Source: AWTP1-13 sp963814055 (lineage in GTDB: Bacteria; Pseudomonadota; Alphaproteobacteria; Rhizobiales; Hyphomicrobiaceae). From it: a stretch of DNA of 64,000 nt. The notes beneath the pieces were generated by a model. It did not search any database, was not told the origin of the DNA, and saw only the letters and a list, made by a program, of their open reading frames with translations. The stretch covers positions 186,001 through 250,000 of the forward strand of contig CAWFBJ010000017.1 in assembly GCA_963814055.1 (NCBI GenBank), read 5' to 3'. The translations under genes were made by a program, and so were the position numbers. Below, one piece after another: positions 1 through 8,677 of this stretch. Position 1 is the stretch's first letter, and every line of letters starts with the position of its first letter.

Positions 1-151
1 CGCCAAGGTCTTGCTCGACAGCAATCCCAACCCCACGACGCACGATGTGCGACACGCCATAGCCGGCAACATCTGCCGCTGCACCGGCTACGACAAGATC
101 GTCGATGCCGTCATGGCGGCCGCCGCAACGCGACGAGCTTCGGAGCGGTAG
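1..151 (+). CDS. [2Fe-2S] subunit of xanthine dehydrogenase-family hydroxylase, C-terminal end only
   Basis: Partial gene cut by the left edge of the window; the frame starts at base 2 and stops with TAG at 149-151. The readable 49 residues include NICRCTGYDKIVDAV, the C-terminal [2Fe-2S] signature (CxRCTGY) of the small iron-sulfur subunit in CoxS/XdhC-type hydroxylases. It lies 4 bp before the molybdopterin subunit, so the two are co-transcribed and would form one heteromeric enzyme, passing electrons from the molybdenum site to an acceptor. Whether a separate FAD subunit exists cannot be seen here. Substrate unknown. Confidence 0.9.
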   Translation, partial: AKVLLDSNPNPTTHDVRHAIAGNICRCTGYDKIVDAVMAAAATRRASER

Positions 152-155
152 CGTC

Positions 156-2423
156 ATGGACACCCGGCAGAGCGTTACCCTGCAAACGGTCGGCAAACGG
201 CTGCCGCGCGTCGATGCGCGTGAGCGCGTAACGGGTGGCGCCATCTACCCCGCCGATCTCAAGCTGCCGGGCATGCTGCATGGCAAGACGCTGCGCAGCC
301 CGCACGCGCATGCACGCATCCGGCGCATCGATACCACGCGCGCCGAGGCCGCGCCGGGTGTGCTGGCCGTGCTCACCGCGGACGACTTCCCCAAGTTGGA
401 AATCGGCACCAGCATTCCCATGGGCGAGACCGGCTACGACATGTGGATGGTCGCGCAAATCAACATGGCGCGCGAAAAAGTCTTCTGGGTCGGCCAGCCG
501 GTGGCGGCTGTGGCCGCCATCGACATACACGTTGCCGAAGCGGCGTTGGCCCTGATCGAGGTCGACTACGAGCCGCTGCCGCCTGTCGTCGATATCGCCG
601 CAGCGATGGTGGCCGATGCGCCCGTGCTGCACGACCACGTCTTCACAAAGGGCGTGGAACCGCGTCCGCGCTCGCCGAGTAATATCTGCTCCCGAACCGT
701 CATTGCACGTGGGGATGCCGCGCGAGCATTGGCTGCCACGTCGGCCGTCGCGGAGATCAGCGTCGCGATCGATACCGCCCATCAGGGCTACCTCGAGCCG
801 CAGGTGGCTGTGGCCGAGGTCGATGCCAATGGCTTCGTGACGGTGTGGGCATCCACGCAGGGCCAGTTCACCGCTGAGCTGATGATCGGCCGCATGCTCG
901 GGTTGCCGCTGTCGCAGTTGAAGGTCGTGCCGCTGGAAGTCGGAGGTGCGTTCGGCGGCAAGATCATCATCCACGGCGAAGCGGTGGCGGCGCGTTTGGC
1001 CCAGAAGTGCGGACGGCCGGTAAAGATCGTGCTCACACGCGAGGAGGTGCTGCAGGGCGGCTCCGGTCCTCCCGCCGCAGCGCTGATCGACATCACCGTC
1101 GGCGCCGATCGGGACGGACTCCTCACCGCGATCAAGGGCACCTACCGCTTGGACGCCGGCGGCCTTCCCGGCCTTAGCCCGTCTCTGGTCATGCAGGCTT
1201 CAGCCGCGCTCTACCAGTGTCCCAATCTCGACCTGCAGGGCTTCGATGTCGTCACCAACAAGCCGCGCACGGAGGCCTATCGCGCTCCGTGTGGCATCCA
1301 GGCGGCTTTCGCCATGGAGCAGGCGATGGACGCGCTCTGCCAGCAGCTCGACATCAATGCGCTGGAGTTCCGCAGGCGCAACGCCTCCGTCACCGGTAGC
1401 CTGATGCCCATCGGCACGCCGTTCCCTTCTATTGGCCTCACGACTATTCTCGACCGTGTTGGCACCCATCCTTGCTGGACAGATGCGCTGCCACAAAGGC
1501 GCTATCCGCGCGGCCGCGGCCTCGCGCTCGGCTACTGGCGCGGAACTTCGATGACCTCGGCAGGACACATTACCATTGCCGGCGACGGCCGCCCGATGGT
1601 CACGATGGGCGCCGTCGACATTTCCGGCGTACGCAGCACAATGGCCCAAGTGGTAGCAGAGGAGTTCGGCCTGCCCCTTGCAGACGTACATGTCCAAACC
1701 GGCAATTCAAAGTCGGTCGGCTACACTGATGCTGCCGCCGGCAGCCGCGTTGCGCGCACCAGCACGGCGGCGCTTGTGGAGGCCAGTCGCGATGCCCTGA
1801 GCCAGCTGCGAACCCGCGCCGCCGAGAAGCTGCAGTGCTCACCCGCTGAGCTCGACTACGCGCAAGGCTGCTTCCGTGTGCGCCAGCGCGCCGGCGCCGC
1901 CATCACTCTCGCTGAACTCATGCAGGCGACATTGACCGACGGGGCTGTGGTCGGTCGCGGCGTCTCCACCAAGCTGCCGCTCGGAGTCGAGATCGGCGCG
2001 CATGTCTGCGACGTCGAGGTCGATACAGACACCGGCCTCGTCACCGTGCTGCGCTACACGGCCTTCCAGGACGTCGGCCTAGCGCTCAACCCGATCGCCG
2101 TCGAGGGCCAGATGGCCGGCAGCGTCGTGCAGGGCATCGGCTGGGCGCTGATGGAGGGCTTCGACTACGGCCCCGACGGACGGCTGCGCAACGCCAGCCT
2201 GCTCGACTACCGCATGCCGACGGCGCTCGACGTGCCGCCCATCGAGTGCGTGATCATCGAGACGCCGGTCCCCGGCGTGCCCTATGGTGTGCGTGGTGTC
2301 GGAGAGGTGCCGATCGTGCCGCCCGCCGCGGCTATAGCCAACGCCATCGCGCGCGCCACCGGCGTCCGCATCCTGCAGATGCCCATGACTCCCGAGCGGG
2401 TACTTCGCGCGCTCCGCGGATGA
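156..2423 (+). CDS. xanthine dehydrogenase family protein, molybdopterin-binding subunit
   Basis: A 755-residue large subunit of a molybdenum hydroxylase (CoxL/XdhB/aldehyde oxidase family), the usual length for the stand-alone subunit. The ATG at 156, 4 bp after the iron-sulfur subunit stop, is preferred to the open frame beginning at 105, which would overlap that gene. The N-terminal a/b hammerhead domain (about residues 15-130) is followed by the molybdopterin-binding domains. Visible signatures are GGAFGGK near residues 262-268 (cofactor contact), EAYRAPCGIQAAFAMEQ near 372-388, and GVRGVGEVP near 712-720, whose Glu corresponds to the catalytic base. No CoxL-specific AYxCSFR motif is present, so carbon monoxide is an unlikely substrate; an aldehyde or aromatic N-heterocycle is more likely, but that is inference. 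Confidence 0.93.
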   Translation: MDTRQSVTLQTVGKRLPRVDARERVTGGAIYPADLKLPGMLHGKTLRSPHAHARIRRIDTTRAEAAPGVLAVLTADDFPKLEIGTSIPMGETGYDMWMVAQINMAREKVFWVGQPVAAVAAIDIHVAEAALALIEVDYEPLPPVVDIAAAMVADAPVLHDHVFTKGVEPRPRSPSNICSRTVIARGDAARALAATSAVAEISVAIDTAHQGYLEPQVAVAEVDANGFVTVWASTQGQFTAELMIGRMLGLPLSQLKVVPLEVGGAFGGKIIIHGEAVAARLAQKCGRPVKIVLTREEVLQGGSGPPAAALIDITVGADRDGLLTAIKGTYRLDAGGLPGLSPSLVMQASAALYQCPNLDLQGFDVVTNKPRTEAYRAPCGIQAAFAMEQAMDALCQQLDINALEFRRRNASVTGSLMPIGTPFPSIGLTTILDRVGTHPCWTDALPQRRYPRGRGLALGYWRGTSMTSAGHITIAGDGRPMVTMGAVDISGVRSTMAQVVAEEFGLPLADVHVQTGNSKSVGYTDAAAGSRVARTSTAALVEASRDALSQLRTRAAEKLQCSPAELDYAQGCFRVRQRAGAAITLAELMQATLTDGAVVGRGVSTKLPLGVEIGAHVCDVEVDTDTGLVTVLRYTAFQDVGLALNPIAVEGQMAGSVVQGIGWALMEGFDYGPDGRLRNASLLDYRMPTALDVPPIECVIIETPVPGVPYGVRGVGEVPIVPPAAAIANAIARATGVRILQMPMTPERVLRALRG

Positions 2424-2504
2424 TGCAGATCCAGGAAGCGGCCCCGTAATCCCCAGTGCTCCCGGCCGGGCCATCCCTGACCATGGATGCCTCGATTGTT
2501 GCCG

Positions 2505-3272
2505 CTATTGCGCGGTCCAGCCGCCGTCGAGCGTCAGGATCGAACCGGTGGCGAAACGACTCTCGTCGCTCGCGAGAAACAGAATGCCAGCGGCAATCTC
2601 CTCCGGCGTGCCGAGCCGTCCCATCAATTGCCGCTGCTCCAGCCCATGGCGGATCGCTGCCGCATCGGGACTCTTGGCCAAGATCTCGGAAAAGTAGGGC
2701 GTGTCGATGGTGCCGGGGGCCACGGCGTTGCACCTGATGCCATCGTCGACATGATCCATGGCAATCGCCCGCGTTAGTGCCGCGACAGCACCCTTGGATG
2801 CGCAGTAGGCAGCGCGGTTGCGAATGCCGACCGAGGCGACCACGGAAGCCGTGTTGACGATGACGCCCCCACCGTTGGTCTTCATGGCCGGAATGGCAAA
2901 TTTGGCGCACAGAAAGACGCCGCGCACGTTGACGGACATCAGGTCGTCCCACGCCTGCTCGTCGGTCTCCACCACGCTGCCGGCGATGCCGTAGCCCGCG
3001 TTGTTGACGAGCACGTCGAGACGGCCAAACGCCTTCATGGTCTCGTCGACCATGCGGCGCGCGTCCGCCGCCTTGGCAACGTCCATCTTGATCGCAATCG
3101 CTGTGACACCGTGCCTGGCACATTCTTGGCTGACTGCCTGCGCGGCGTCCTTGCGCTTGTCGGCGATCGCCAGCCGCGCACCCTCGCGTGCGAACAGCAG
3201 AGCCGTAGCGCGACCGATGCCGGAACCGCCGCCGGTGACGATACAAACCTTGTCTTTCAGCCGCCAGGACAT
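2505..3272 (-). CDS. SDR family NAD(P)-dependent oxidoreductase
   Basis: A 255-residue classical short-chain dehydrogenase. The cofactor loop TGGGSGIG is at residues 13-20 and NNAG at 90-93; the catalytic set is Ser143, Tyr156 and Lys160 (YCASK), with the usual C-terminal GSILTLDGG. The ATG at 3272 overlaps the stop of the upstream MaoC gene by one base (TGATG), which shows translational coupling. A longer open frame to 3521 runs through the MaoC gene and is not used. With the CoA-transferase and MaoC hydratase it fits a route in which a CoA thioester is hydrated and then oxidised to a 3-ketoacyl-CoA. The substrate is not determined by sequence. Confidence 0.93.
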   Translation of the reverse strand: MSWRLKDKVCIVTGGGSGIGRATALLFAREGARLAIADKRKDAAQAVSQECARHGVTAIAIKMDVAKAADARRMVDETMKAFGRLDVLVNNAGYGIAGSVVETDEQAWDDLMSVNVRGVFLCAKFAIPAMKTNGGGVIVNTASVVASVGIRNRAAYCASKGAVAALTRAIAMDHVDDGIRCNAVAPGTIDTPYFSEILAKSPDAAAIRHGLEQRQLMGRLGTPEEIAAGILFLASDESRFATGSILTLDGGWTAQ

Positions 3273-3712
3273 CAGGCCTTGTCCTTCACCCAGGCCAGGA
3301 TGTGTTGTGCGACGCCGACCAGCTCGCCGCTCTGGTTGACGACCTTGATTTCGCTCCTCGAACGCCGCTTGACCGGATCGACCTCGGTGATGGTGTAGGT
3401 GAGCGTGACAGTGTCGCCGATGTAGACGGGACCCAGGAAGCGGACCTTGTCGTAGCCGAGCGACACCGCGGTCTCGTCGCCAGCGGTGCCGTGACATTTC
3501 TCGATCATCATGGAGGAGCAAGTGGAGGCGAAGCCGATCAGCAGCGCACCATGGGCGATGCGCTTGCCGTACTTGGAGCGCGCCATGTACTGCTCATTGA
3601 CATGATTGACGGCGAAGTCGCCGGTGATGCCGGCGAACAGGTAGATGTCGGTCTCGCCGACGGTCTTGGCAAAGGTGACGCTGTCGCCTGGCTTGACGTA
3701 GAAGTCGCTCAT
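3272..3712 (-). CDS. MaoC family hydratase (R-specific enoyl-CoA hydratase-like)
   Basis: A 146-residue single hot-dog protein. The hydratase-2 signature reads GDFAVNHVNEQYM (Asp32, His37) followed by IAHGALLIG (His54), which supplies the catalytic Asp/His pair of R-hydratases and MaoC proteins. It should add water across the double bond of an enoyl-CoA. It is the middle gene of the reverse operon CoA-transferase, MaoC, SDR, coupled by a one-base overlap to the SDR. Related family members also act on mesaconyl- or methylmalyl-CoA, so the chain length and branching of the substrate stay open. Confidence 0.92.
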   Translation of the reverse strand: MSDFYVKPGDSVTFAKTVGETDIYLFAGITGDFAVNHVNEQYMARSKYGKRIAHGALLIGFASTCSSMMIEKCHGTAGDETAVSLGYDKVRFLGPVYIGDTVTLTYTITEVDPVKRRSRSEIKVVNQSGELVGVAQHILAWVKDKA

Positions 3713-3821
3713 GGCGTCTTGCTCCTGATCGTTTGCCCGCCCGCCGCGGGCCTAGCGTTAGCGCCTTCCTCGCCCTCCGCCCAGCGTGAAATACGGAGCA
3801 GACCAGCGGGCACTTGCACGC

Positions 3822-5027
3822 CTAGCCGTCACGGAGCTTGATGACGTTCGCACGCGCAAGAGCCGCGATCTCGCTGGCGCTCAGTCCGATCTCCCTCAAG
3901 ACCTCCCTCGTTTGAGCACCAAGCTGCTGTGGCGCCAGCCGGACCTCGGCGGCCTCGCCGTCATAGAGAACGGGGTGATTTACCAAAGTGAGCGGCGCGC
4001 CGGTGTCGCCGGTGCCGGGTACGGTCACCAAAGACTTCATGTGCTTGACTTGGGGATCATCAACGATCTGCGCATAGCCCTGCACCGGTGCATACCAGAT
4101 CTTGAGTGGCTCCATGCGGGCAGTCCACTCGGAGGTCGGAGCGGTCTCGAGCCGTTTCGCGATCATCTCGGTGATCTCGTCTTGCCGGGTCCAGCTGTCC
4201 TCCTCGGTAAAGGCCGCGAGCCTCGGCTCGCCGATGGCCTCGCCCAGCGCCTTCAGCGGGGAAAGCGAGAGGGCAAGATGGCCATCCTTGGTGGCGTAGA
4301 CGCCGTAGGGAGCCGCGAAATACCAGCCGGCGACATGACGGTAGGCCTGCGTAACGGGCGGTCTCACCGGCGCGTTGATCCATGCGACGAGCGACTCTGC
4401 CTGCAGGTCCAGCGCCGATTGCATCAGGCTGGCGTCGACCCGGCAGCCCTGTGCCGTCCGCTGCCGGCGCACGATCGCCGCCAAAATGCCCATGGCGAAC
4501 AATGCTGCGCCGTGGTGGTCGATCACCGACGCGCCGGCGGGGCGTGGACCAGTCGCCGCCTGACCGGTGATAGCCATCATCCCGAACAGAGCCTGGGCGA
4601 GCAGGTCCTGTCCGGGTTTTTCGACATACGGGCCATCTGGGCCATAGCCGGAGGCGGAGGCGTAGATCAGGCCGGGCTTGCGGGCTTTAAGCGCCTCATA
4701 GCCTAGCTCCAACTTTTCCATCACGCCGGGGCGGAAATTCTCCGCCACGACATCGGCGGTATCGATCAGGCGCAGCGCGATCTCGCGCCCTTTGGCGGAT
4801 TTCAGATCGATGGCGACGCTGGACTTGTTGCGGTTGGCGCACAGGTGCAGCGCGCTCTGCCCGTCGGGGAAAATATTGCCGCCGGACCAGTGACGCTGCC
4901 AGGCGCCATCTGCGTTCTCGACCGAGATCACGTCAGCGCCCAGATCACCCAGCGCCTGGATACCCATCGGGCCCAGCAGGAAATGGTTGAAGCTGACGAC
5001 GCGGATGCCCTTCAGCAGGTCCAGCAT
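3822..5027 (-). CDS. CaiB/BaiF family (class III) CoA-transferase
   Basis: A 401-residue family III CoA-transferase that would move CoA from a donor thioester to an organic acid. The start at 5027 (MLDLLKGIRVV) fits the family; the frame remains open to 5114 but those extra 29 residues do not look conserved. The N-terminal motif GADVISVEN and the NKSSVAIDLK segment (residues about 67-76) are typical. Asp170 in the VIDHHGA segment falls where formyl-CoA transferase carries its catalytic aspartate (Asp169). It is the first gene of the reverse operon with MaoC and SDR and probably activates the acid those enzymes then process. About 110 bp separate it from MaoC. Confidence 0.93.
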   Translation of the reverse strand: MLDLLKGIRVVSFNHFLLGPMGIQALGDLGADVISVENADGAWQRHWSGGNIFPDGQSALHLCANRNKSSVAIDLKSAKGREIALRLIDTADVVAENFRPGVMEKLELGYEALKARKPGLIYASASGYGPDGPYVEKPGQDLLAQALFGMMAITGQAATGPRPAGASVIDHHGAALFAMGILAAIVRRQRTAQGCRVDASLMQSALDLQAESLVAWINAPVRPPVTQAYRHVAGWYFAAPYGVYATKDGHLALSLSPLKALGEAIGEPRLAAFTEEDSWTRQDEITEMIAKRLETAPTSEWTARMEPLKIWYAPVQGYAQIVDDPQVKHMKSLVTVPGTGDTGAPLTLVNHPVLYDGEAAEVRLAPQQLGAQTREVLREIGLSASEIAALARANVIKLRDG

Positions 5028-5167
5028 ACAGGTCCTCACGATGTGCGGCAGGCTGCGGGAGAGCCGGAGCGGAAACGGCGACGTTCGAGCGTGGAGACTT
5101 GAATTGATCGTCACGGATTTTTTCAGTTAGCGCAAGAATACAGTCGCTGAAGTGGGCGCCGTGCAGA

Positions 5168-5641
5168 TCAAGCCATAAGTTGCTTGGTCATTCGCCAGAA
5201 CGCCACACCGACCAAGCCGTGGCTGCCCGACATCTGCTTTTGTATTTCGGCGCCATGTTGCCAGGACATGCGCTCGTAGAAGCGTCGCGCCCTGTCGTTG
5301 CCGACAATGCAATGCAACTCGGCCACTTTAGTGCCGGACCTGGCCATCTCAATTTCAGAGGCCGTGATGAGTTCCGACGCTAATCCAGACCCCCTGTGAG
5401 CAGTGGAAACATAGAATTGACTCAATAGGTGATCCTGCCACGATGCGAACCCGGCAATCGATCCAGTCCGCTCTGCGACGAGTGTCGTGGCGAGCAAAGC
5501 GCTCATGCGTTCTTCAAAGAACTGTGGCGTGCGGAGCTTGCATTCCTCGGGCGGCATAAAAGGCGCCTGGGTTTCATGCCAGACGGAATGGTAAATTGCG
5601 GCCACTTGCGGCACATCTGCTGTTAGAGCATATCGCGGCAT
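5168..5641 (-). CDS. GNAT family N-acetyltransferase
   Basis: A 157-residue GNAT-fold acetyltransferase. The acetyl-CoA pyrophosphate loop is visible as HRGSGLASELI (Q/R-x-x-G-x-G/A pattern), followed by AELHCIVGNDRARRFYERM, the usual beta5-alpha4 segment with the conserved Arg-Phe-Tyr. I chose the ATG at 5641 because a GAGG sits 6 bases upstream; an ATG at 5662 adds seven residues with a poorer ribosome site. It is monocistronic, between the CoA-transferase operon and a long promoter region. The acceptor substrate cannot be predicted. Confidence 0.88.
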   Translation of the reverse strand: MPRYALTADVPQVAAIYHSVWHETQAPFMPPEECKLRTPQFFEERMSALLATTLVAERTGSIAGFASWQDHLLSQFYVSTAHRGSGLASELITASEIEMARSGTKVAELHCIVGNDRARRFYERMSWQHGAEIQKQMSGSHGLVGVAFWRMTKQLMA

Positions 5642-5975
5642 GACCGCCTCGTGCTGATGCATCTCTGATCTGAATGGCGCACCTTAGTGGTCACCTTCAC
5701 GCGTGCCGAGTGTCCCTCGGCGCCACGGAAGTAACAACCTCAGAACACCTTCGCCTCGATCAAAGTCTTACGGCTCAGTGCCAGAGCCGACCATCGGCTG
5801 GCCCCTCGCTATGGACGTGGGCGGCAAGCCGCAGAATGGCTTGGCCGCCCGGTGAGCGTGCAACTTGCCTACAATAGGATGATCCGCGTCGGCGCCGCTG
5901 TGTTCGTCCGTTCTGGCGGACACGCAAGAAATGGCGCATACTGAGCCTCAAGAAAATAGTCAAAGGGAGGGAATT
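5642..5975. other. intergenic stretch between divergent genes, no gene seen
   Basis: About 330 bases separate the start of the acetyltransferase (leftward) from the start of the solute-binding protein (rightward). All open frames here are short and lack protein-like character. The only clear signal is the purine-rich ribosome site AAAGGGAGGG just before the ATG at 5976. The segment presumably carries both promoters, but I could not assign -35/-10 elements with confidence. Confidence 0.5.
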
Positions 5976-7556
5976 ATGCTGCGCGTACCATCGCTGTTTC
6001 TTGCGACCATTGCCGCGATGATCCTGGCCCCGCCACTTGGGCTGGCGGAAACGCCCAAACGTGGCGGTACGCTCAGTTTCGCCGCCGTGGCCGAGACCGC
6101 CGCGTACGACTGCCATGCCTCGCAGACCTTCGCGCTGTTGCATCCGGTGACCCCGCAATATTCGCTGCTGGTCAGGTGGGACGCCACTGAGAAATCGAAG
6201 GTCGTCGGCGACCTTGCCAAGAGCTGGACAATCGCTCCGGACGGCCTCACCTACACATTCACGCTCCACGACGGCGTCAAGTTCCACGACGGTTCGCCGC
6301 TGACCTCGGCCGACATCAAGGCGACCTTCGAGCGCATCGCCACTCCGCCCGAGGGCGTGATCTCGGTGCGCAAGGAGCGCTTCGCCGACGTCGCCGCCAT
6401 CGAGACGCCGGACCCGGCAACCGTCGTCTTCAAGCTCAAGGCGGTCAACGCCTCGTTCCTGGCCCTGCTGGCCTCGCCCTTCAACTGCGTCTACAGCGCC
6501 GCCAAGCTCAAGCAGAACCCGAAATACCCGGAAACCGAGGTCATGGGCTCGGGCGCCTTCCAGCTCGTCGAGCACGTGCGCGGCTCGCATTGGACGGGCA
6601 AGCGGTTCGACGGCTACTTCCGCAAGGGCCTGCCCTACCTCGACGGCTTCAAGGTCTACTTCGTCAAGGACACGGCGGTGGTGCCGGGGCTGCTCGGCGG
6701 CCAGTTCGACGCAGAGTTCCGCGGCCAGAACCCGAGTGCGCGCGATCAGCTCCTGGCCAAAGCGAAGGAGCGCTTTGTGGTGCACGAGGGTCCGTGGGCC
6801 ACCGTGATGCTGCTCATCTTCAACACCAGCAAGAAGCCCTTCGATGACATCCGCGTGCGCCAGGCCCTGTCGCTGGCCATCGATCGCTACGCGGGCGGCA
6901 CCAATCTCTCCAAGATCTCGATCATGAAGCATGTCGGCGGCATCATGCGTCCGGGCTCGGAGTGGGCGCTGCCTGACGCGGACCTGGAGAAGCAGGTCGG
7001 CTATTCCAAGGACATCGAGAAATCGCGCGCCGAGGCGCGCAGGCTGCTGAAGGAAGCCGGCGTCGAAAACCTCAAGATCAAGCTGTTCAACCGCACGGTG
7101 GCCGAGCCCTATACGCCGACCGGCATCTTAGTCATCGACGAATGGCGCAAGATCGGGGTATCGACCGAGCACATGCAGGTCGAGACCAAAGTGTATTTCG
7201 ACAGCCTCGTGTCGGGCAACTTCGACGTGGCGATCTGGCCGCTGACCGAGCCCGCCGACGATCCGACGGCGCAGCTCTACTACTTCATCAGCCACCAGGC
7301 ATCGACGATGAGCTACGCGCGGCACGCCGACAAGAAGATCGACGAGTTCTACGAGAAACAGAACCGTACGCTCGATCCCGCCGAGCGCAAGCGGCTGGTG
7401 CAGGAGGCCGACCGCTATATCCTGAGCCAGGTGTACGAGGTGCCCATCCTGTGGTGGAACCGCATCATCGTGCATCACAAGAAGATCAAGGGTTGGACCA
7501 TGTCGCCCAGCCACTTCCAGGGAACCGCCCTGATCGACATCTGGCTCGACGAGTAG
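5976..7556 (+). CDS. ABC transporter substrate-binding protein, family 5 (peptide/opine/nickel type)
   Basis: A 526-residue SBP_bac_5 protein (DppA/OppA fold). The ATG at 5976 follows the ribosome site AAAGGGAGGG and opens a Sec signal peptide (LRVPSLFLATIAAMILAP, cleavage near GLAE). The mature start PKRGGTLSF is typical of the family, as are LAKSWTIAPDGLTYTFTLHDGVKFHDG (about residues 78-104) and DIRVRQALSLAIDR (about 290-303). No permease or ATPase gene follows; the next gene is a metal-dependent hydrolase 10 bp away. The pairing suggests uptake of a compound that the hydrolase or neighbouring catabolic enzymes use, with the permease encoded elsewhere. Confidence 0.93.
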   Translation: MLRVPSLFLATIAAMILAPPLGLAETPKRGGTLSFAAVAETAAYDCHASQTFALLHPVTPQYSLLVRWDATEKSKVVGDLAKSWTIAPDGLTYTFTLHDGVKFHDGSPLTSADIKATFERIATPPEGVISVRKERFADVAAIETPDPATVVFKLKAVNASFLALLASPFNCVYSAAKLKQNPKYPETEVMGSGAFQLVEHVRGSHWTGKRFDGYFRKGLPYLDGFKVYFVKDTAVVPGLLGGQFDAEFRGQNPSARDQLLAKAKERFVVHEGPWATVMLLIFNTSKKPFDDIRVRQALSLAIDRYAGGTNLSKISIMKHVGGIMRPGSEWALPDADLEKQVGYSKDIEKSRAEARRLLKEAGVENLKIKLFNRTVAEPYTPTGILVIDEWRKIGVSTEHMQVETKVYFDSLVSGNFDVAIWPLTEPADDPTAQLYYFISHQASTMSYARHADKKIDEFYEKQNRTLDPAERKRLVQEADRYILSQVYEVPILWWNRIIVHHKKIKGWTMSPSHFQGTALIDIWLDE

Positions 7557-7566
7557 GCGCGACGCG

Positions 7567-8457
7567 ATGACGGTGAACACGCCCCGGCAGCAGGAGGCCG
7601 TGCCGAACTCGGCCGGCACCGATCTGCCCAAGCTCGAGGCGCCGCCGGGTGCCTGCGATTGCCACATGCACATCTACGATGCGGCGCGCTTCCCGCCTGC
7701 GCGCCCGGGCTCGCGCATGCAGGCGAACGCCAGTGTGGAGGACTATCGGCGCTTGCAGAAACGGATCGGCACGGAGCGCACGGTGATCGTTCAGCCGGCG
7801 GCCTACGGCACCGACAATCGCGTCACGCTCGATGCCATCGCGCAGCTCGGCAATGCCCGCGGCGTGGCGGTGGTGCATCCCGACGTCTCGGACACGGAAT
7901 TGAAGACGCTGCATGAAGGCGGCGTGCGTGGTATCCGCTTTACCGTGTTCGATCCGGCGACCGCGGTTACCAAGATCGAGATGATCGAGCCGCTCTCGAG
8001 GCGCATGGCCGACATCGGCTGGCACGTGCAGATCCATATGCGCGGCGACCAGATCGTCGCCAACGCCGACATGCTGCGGAGGCTGCCGTCGACCATCGTC
8101 ATCGATCACATGGGCCGTGTGCCGTTTCCGGAAGGCACCAGCCATGCCGCCTTCAAGGTCGTGTGCGAGCTGATCGACCGGGGCAAGACGTGGCTGAAGC
8201 TGTCGGGCGCCTATCAGGACACCAAGATCGGTCCGCCGACCTACGCCGATGCCACCGGCCTCGCACAGGCCTACGTCAAGGCCGCGCCCGAGCGCATGGT
8301 GTGGGGCAGCGACTGGCCGCATCCGACGGAGAAGGACAAGCCGAACGACGCGCTGCTGTTCGATTTGCTGTTACAATGGGCGCCGGATGCCGCGACGCGC
8401 CAGCGCATCCTCGCCGACAATCCTCAGGCACTGTACGGCTTTGCTAAGTTTGCGTGA
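7567..8457 (+). CDS. amidohydrolase family protein, 2-pyrone-4,6-dicarboxylate lactonase-like
   Basis: A 296-residue TIM-barrel metal-dependent hydrolase of the amidohydrolase-2 family. Visible metal and active-site motifs are CDCHMHIYD (His33, His35), an internal HVQIHMRGD, DHMGRVPFPEG, and the C-terminal VWGSDWPHP (about residues 245-253) with the conserved Asp. This arrangement matches LigI-type lactonases and related lactone hydrolases. It starts 10 bp after the solute-binding protein and is probably co-transcribed. The likely chemistry is hydrolysis of a cyclic ester of an aromatic degradation intermediate, but LigI-like paralogs are broad and the exact substrate is inference. Confidence 0.88.
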   Translation: MTVNTPRQQEAVPNSAGTDLPKLEAPPGACDCHMHIYDAARFPPARPGSRMQANASVEDYRRLQKRIGTERTVIVQPAAYGTDNRVTLDAIAQLGNARGVAVVHPDVSDTELKTLHEGGVRGIRFTVFDPATAVTKIEMIEPLSRRMADIGWHVQIHMRGDQIVANADMLRRLPSTIVIDHMGRVPFPEGTSHAAFKVVCELIDRGKTWLKLSGAYQDTKIGPPTYADATGLAQAYVKAAPERMVWGSDWPHPTEKDKPNDALLFDLLLQWAPDAATRQRILADNPQALYGFAKFA

Positions 8458-8495
8458 GTTGTCACGGATGACCAAGGTTCGCCTGGCCTATTCTG

Positions 8496-8576
8496 ACGTC
8501 CGCTCTGAGTTAGAAGCGGACGTTGTCCCATGAAGTTTGAATGGCCGCTTTACCTCTGAAAGCGGACATTCCGAAG
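8496..8576. repeat. hairpin plus dispersed AAGCGGACAT-type repeat copy
   Basis: Directly after the hydrolase gene a 9-bp perfect inverted repeat (ACGTCCGCT at 8496-8504, AGCGGACGT at 8515-8523) forms a hairpin with a 10-base loop. It is followed at 8553-8576 by CCTCTGAAAGCGGACATTCC and GAAG, a unit that recurs in degenerate form at 17391-17420 and 17981-18014. The hairpin may help end transcription of the hydrolase operon, although no T-run follows. The remainder up to 8677 shows no gene. Confidence 0.55.
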
Positions 8577-8677
8577 CTTTCAGATGATTGTACGCTTCGG
8601 CGACCCCTCAATTTTTGAGTTCTAAACAGCGCAATGCCGATGAGTTTCGGAAGCCCTCGCCATGCATCTGTGGCCAC

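Noticed and set aside
2332..3246. 304-codon reverse frame overlapping the SDR gene
   Set aside because: Same strand but a different frame from the SDR, which has all catalytic motifs.
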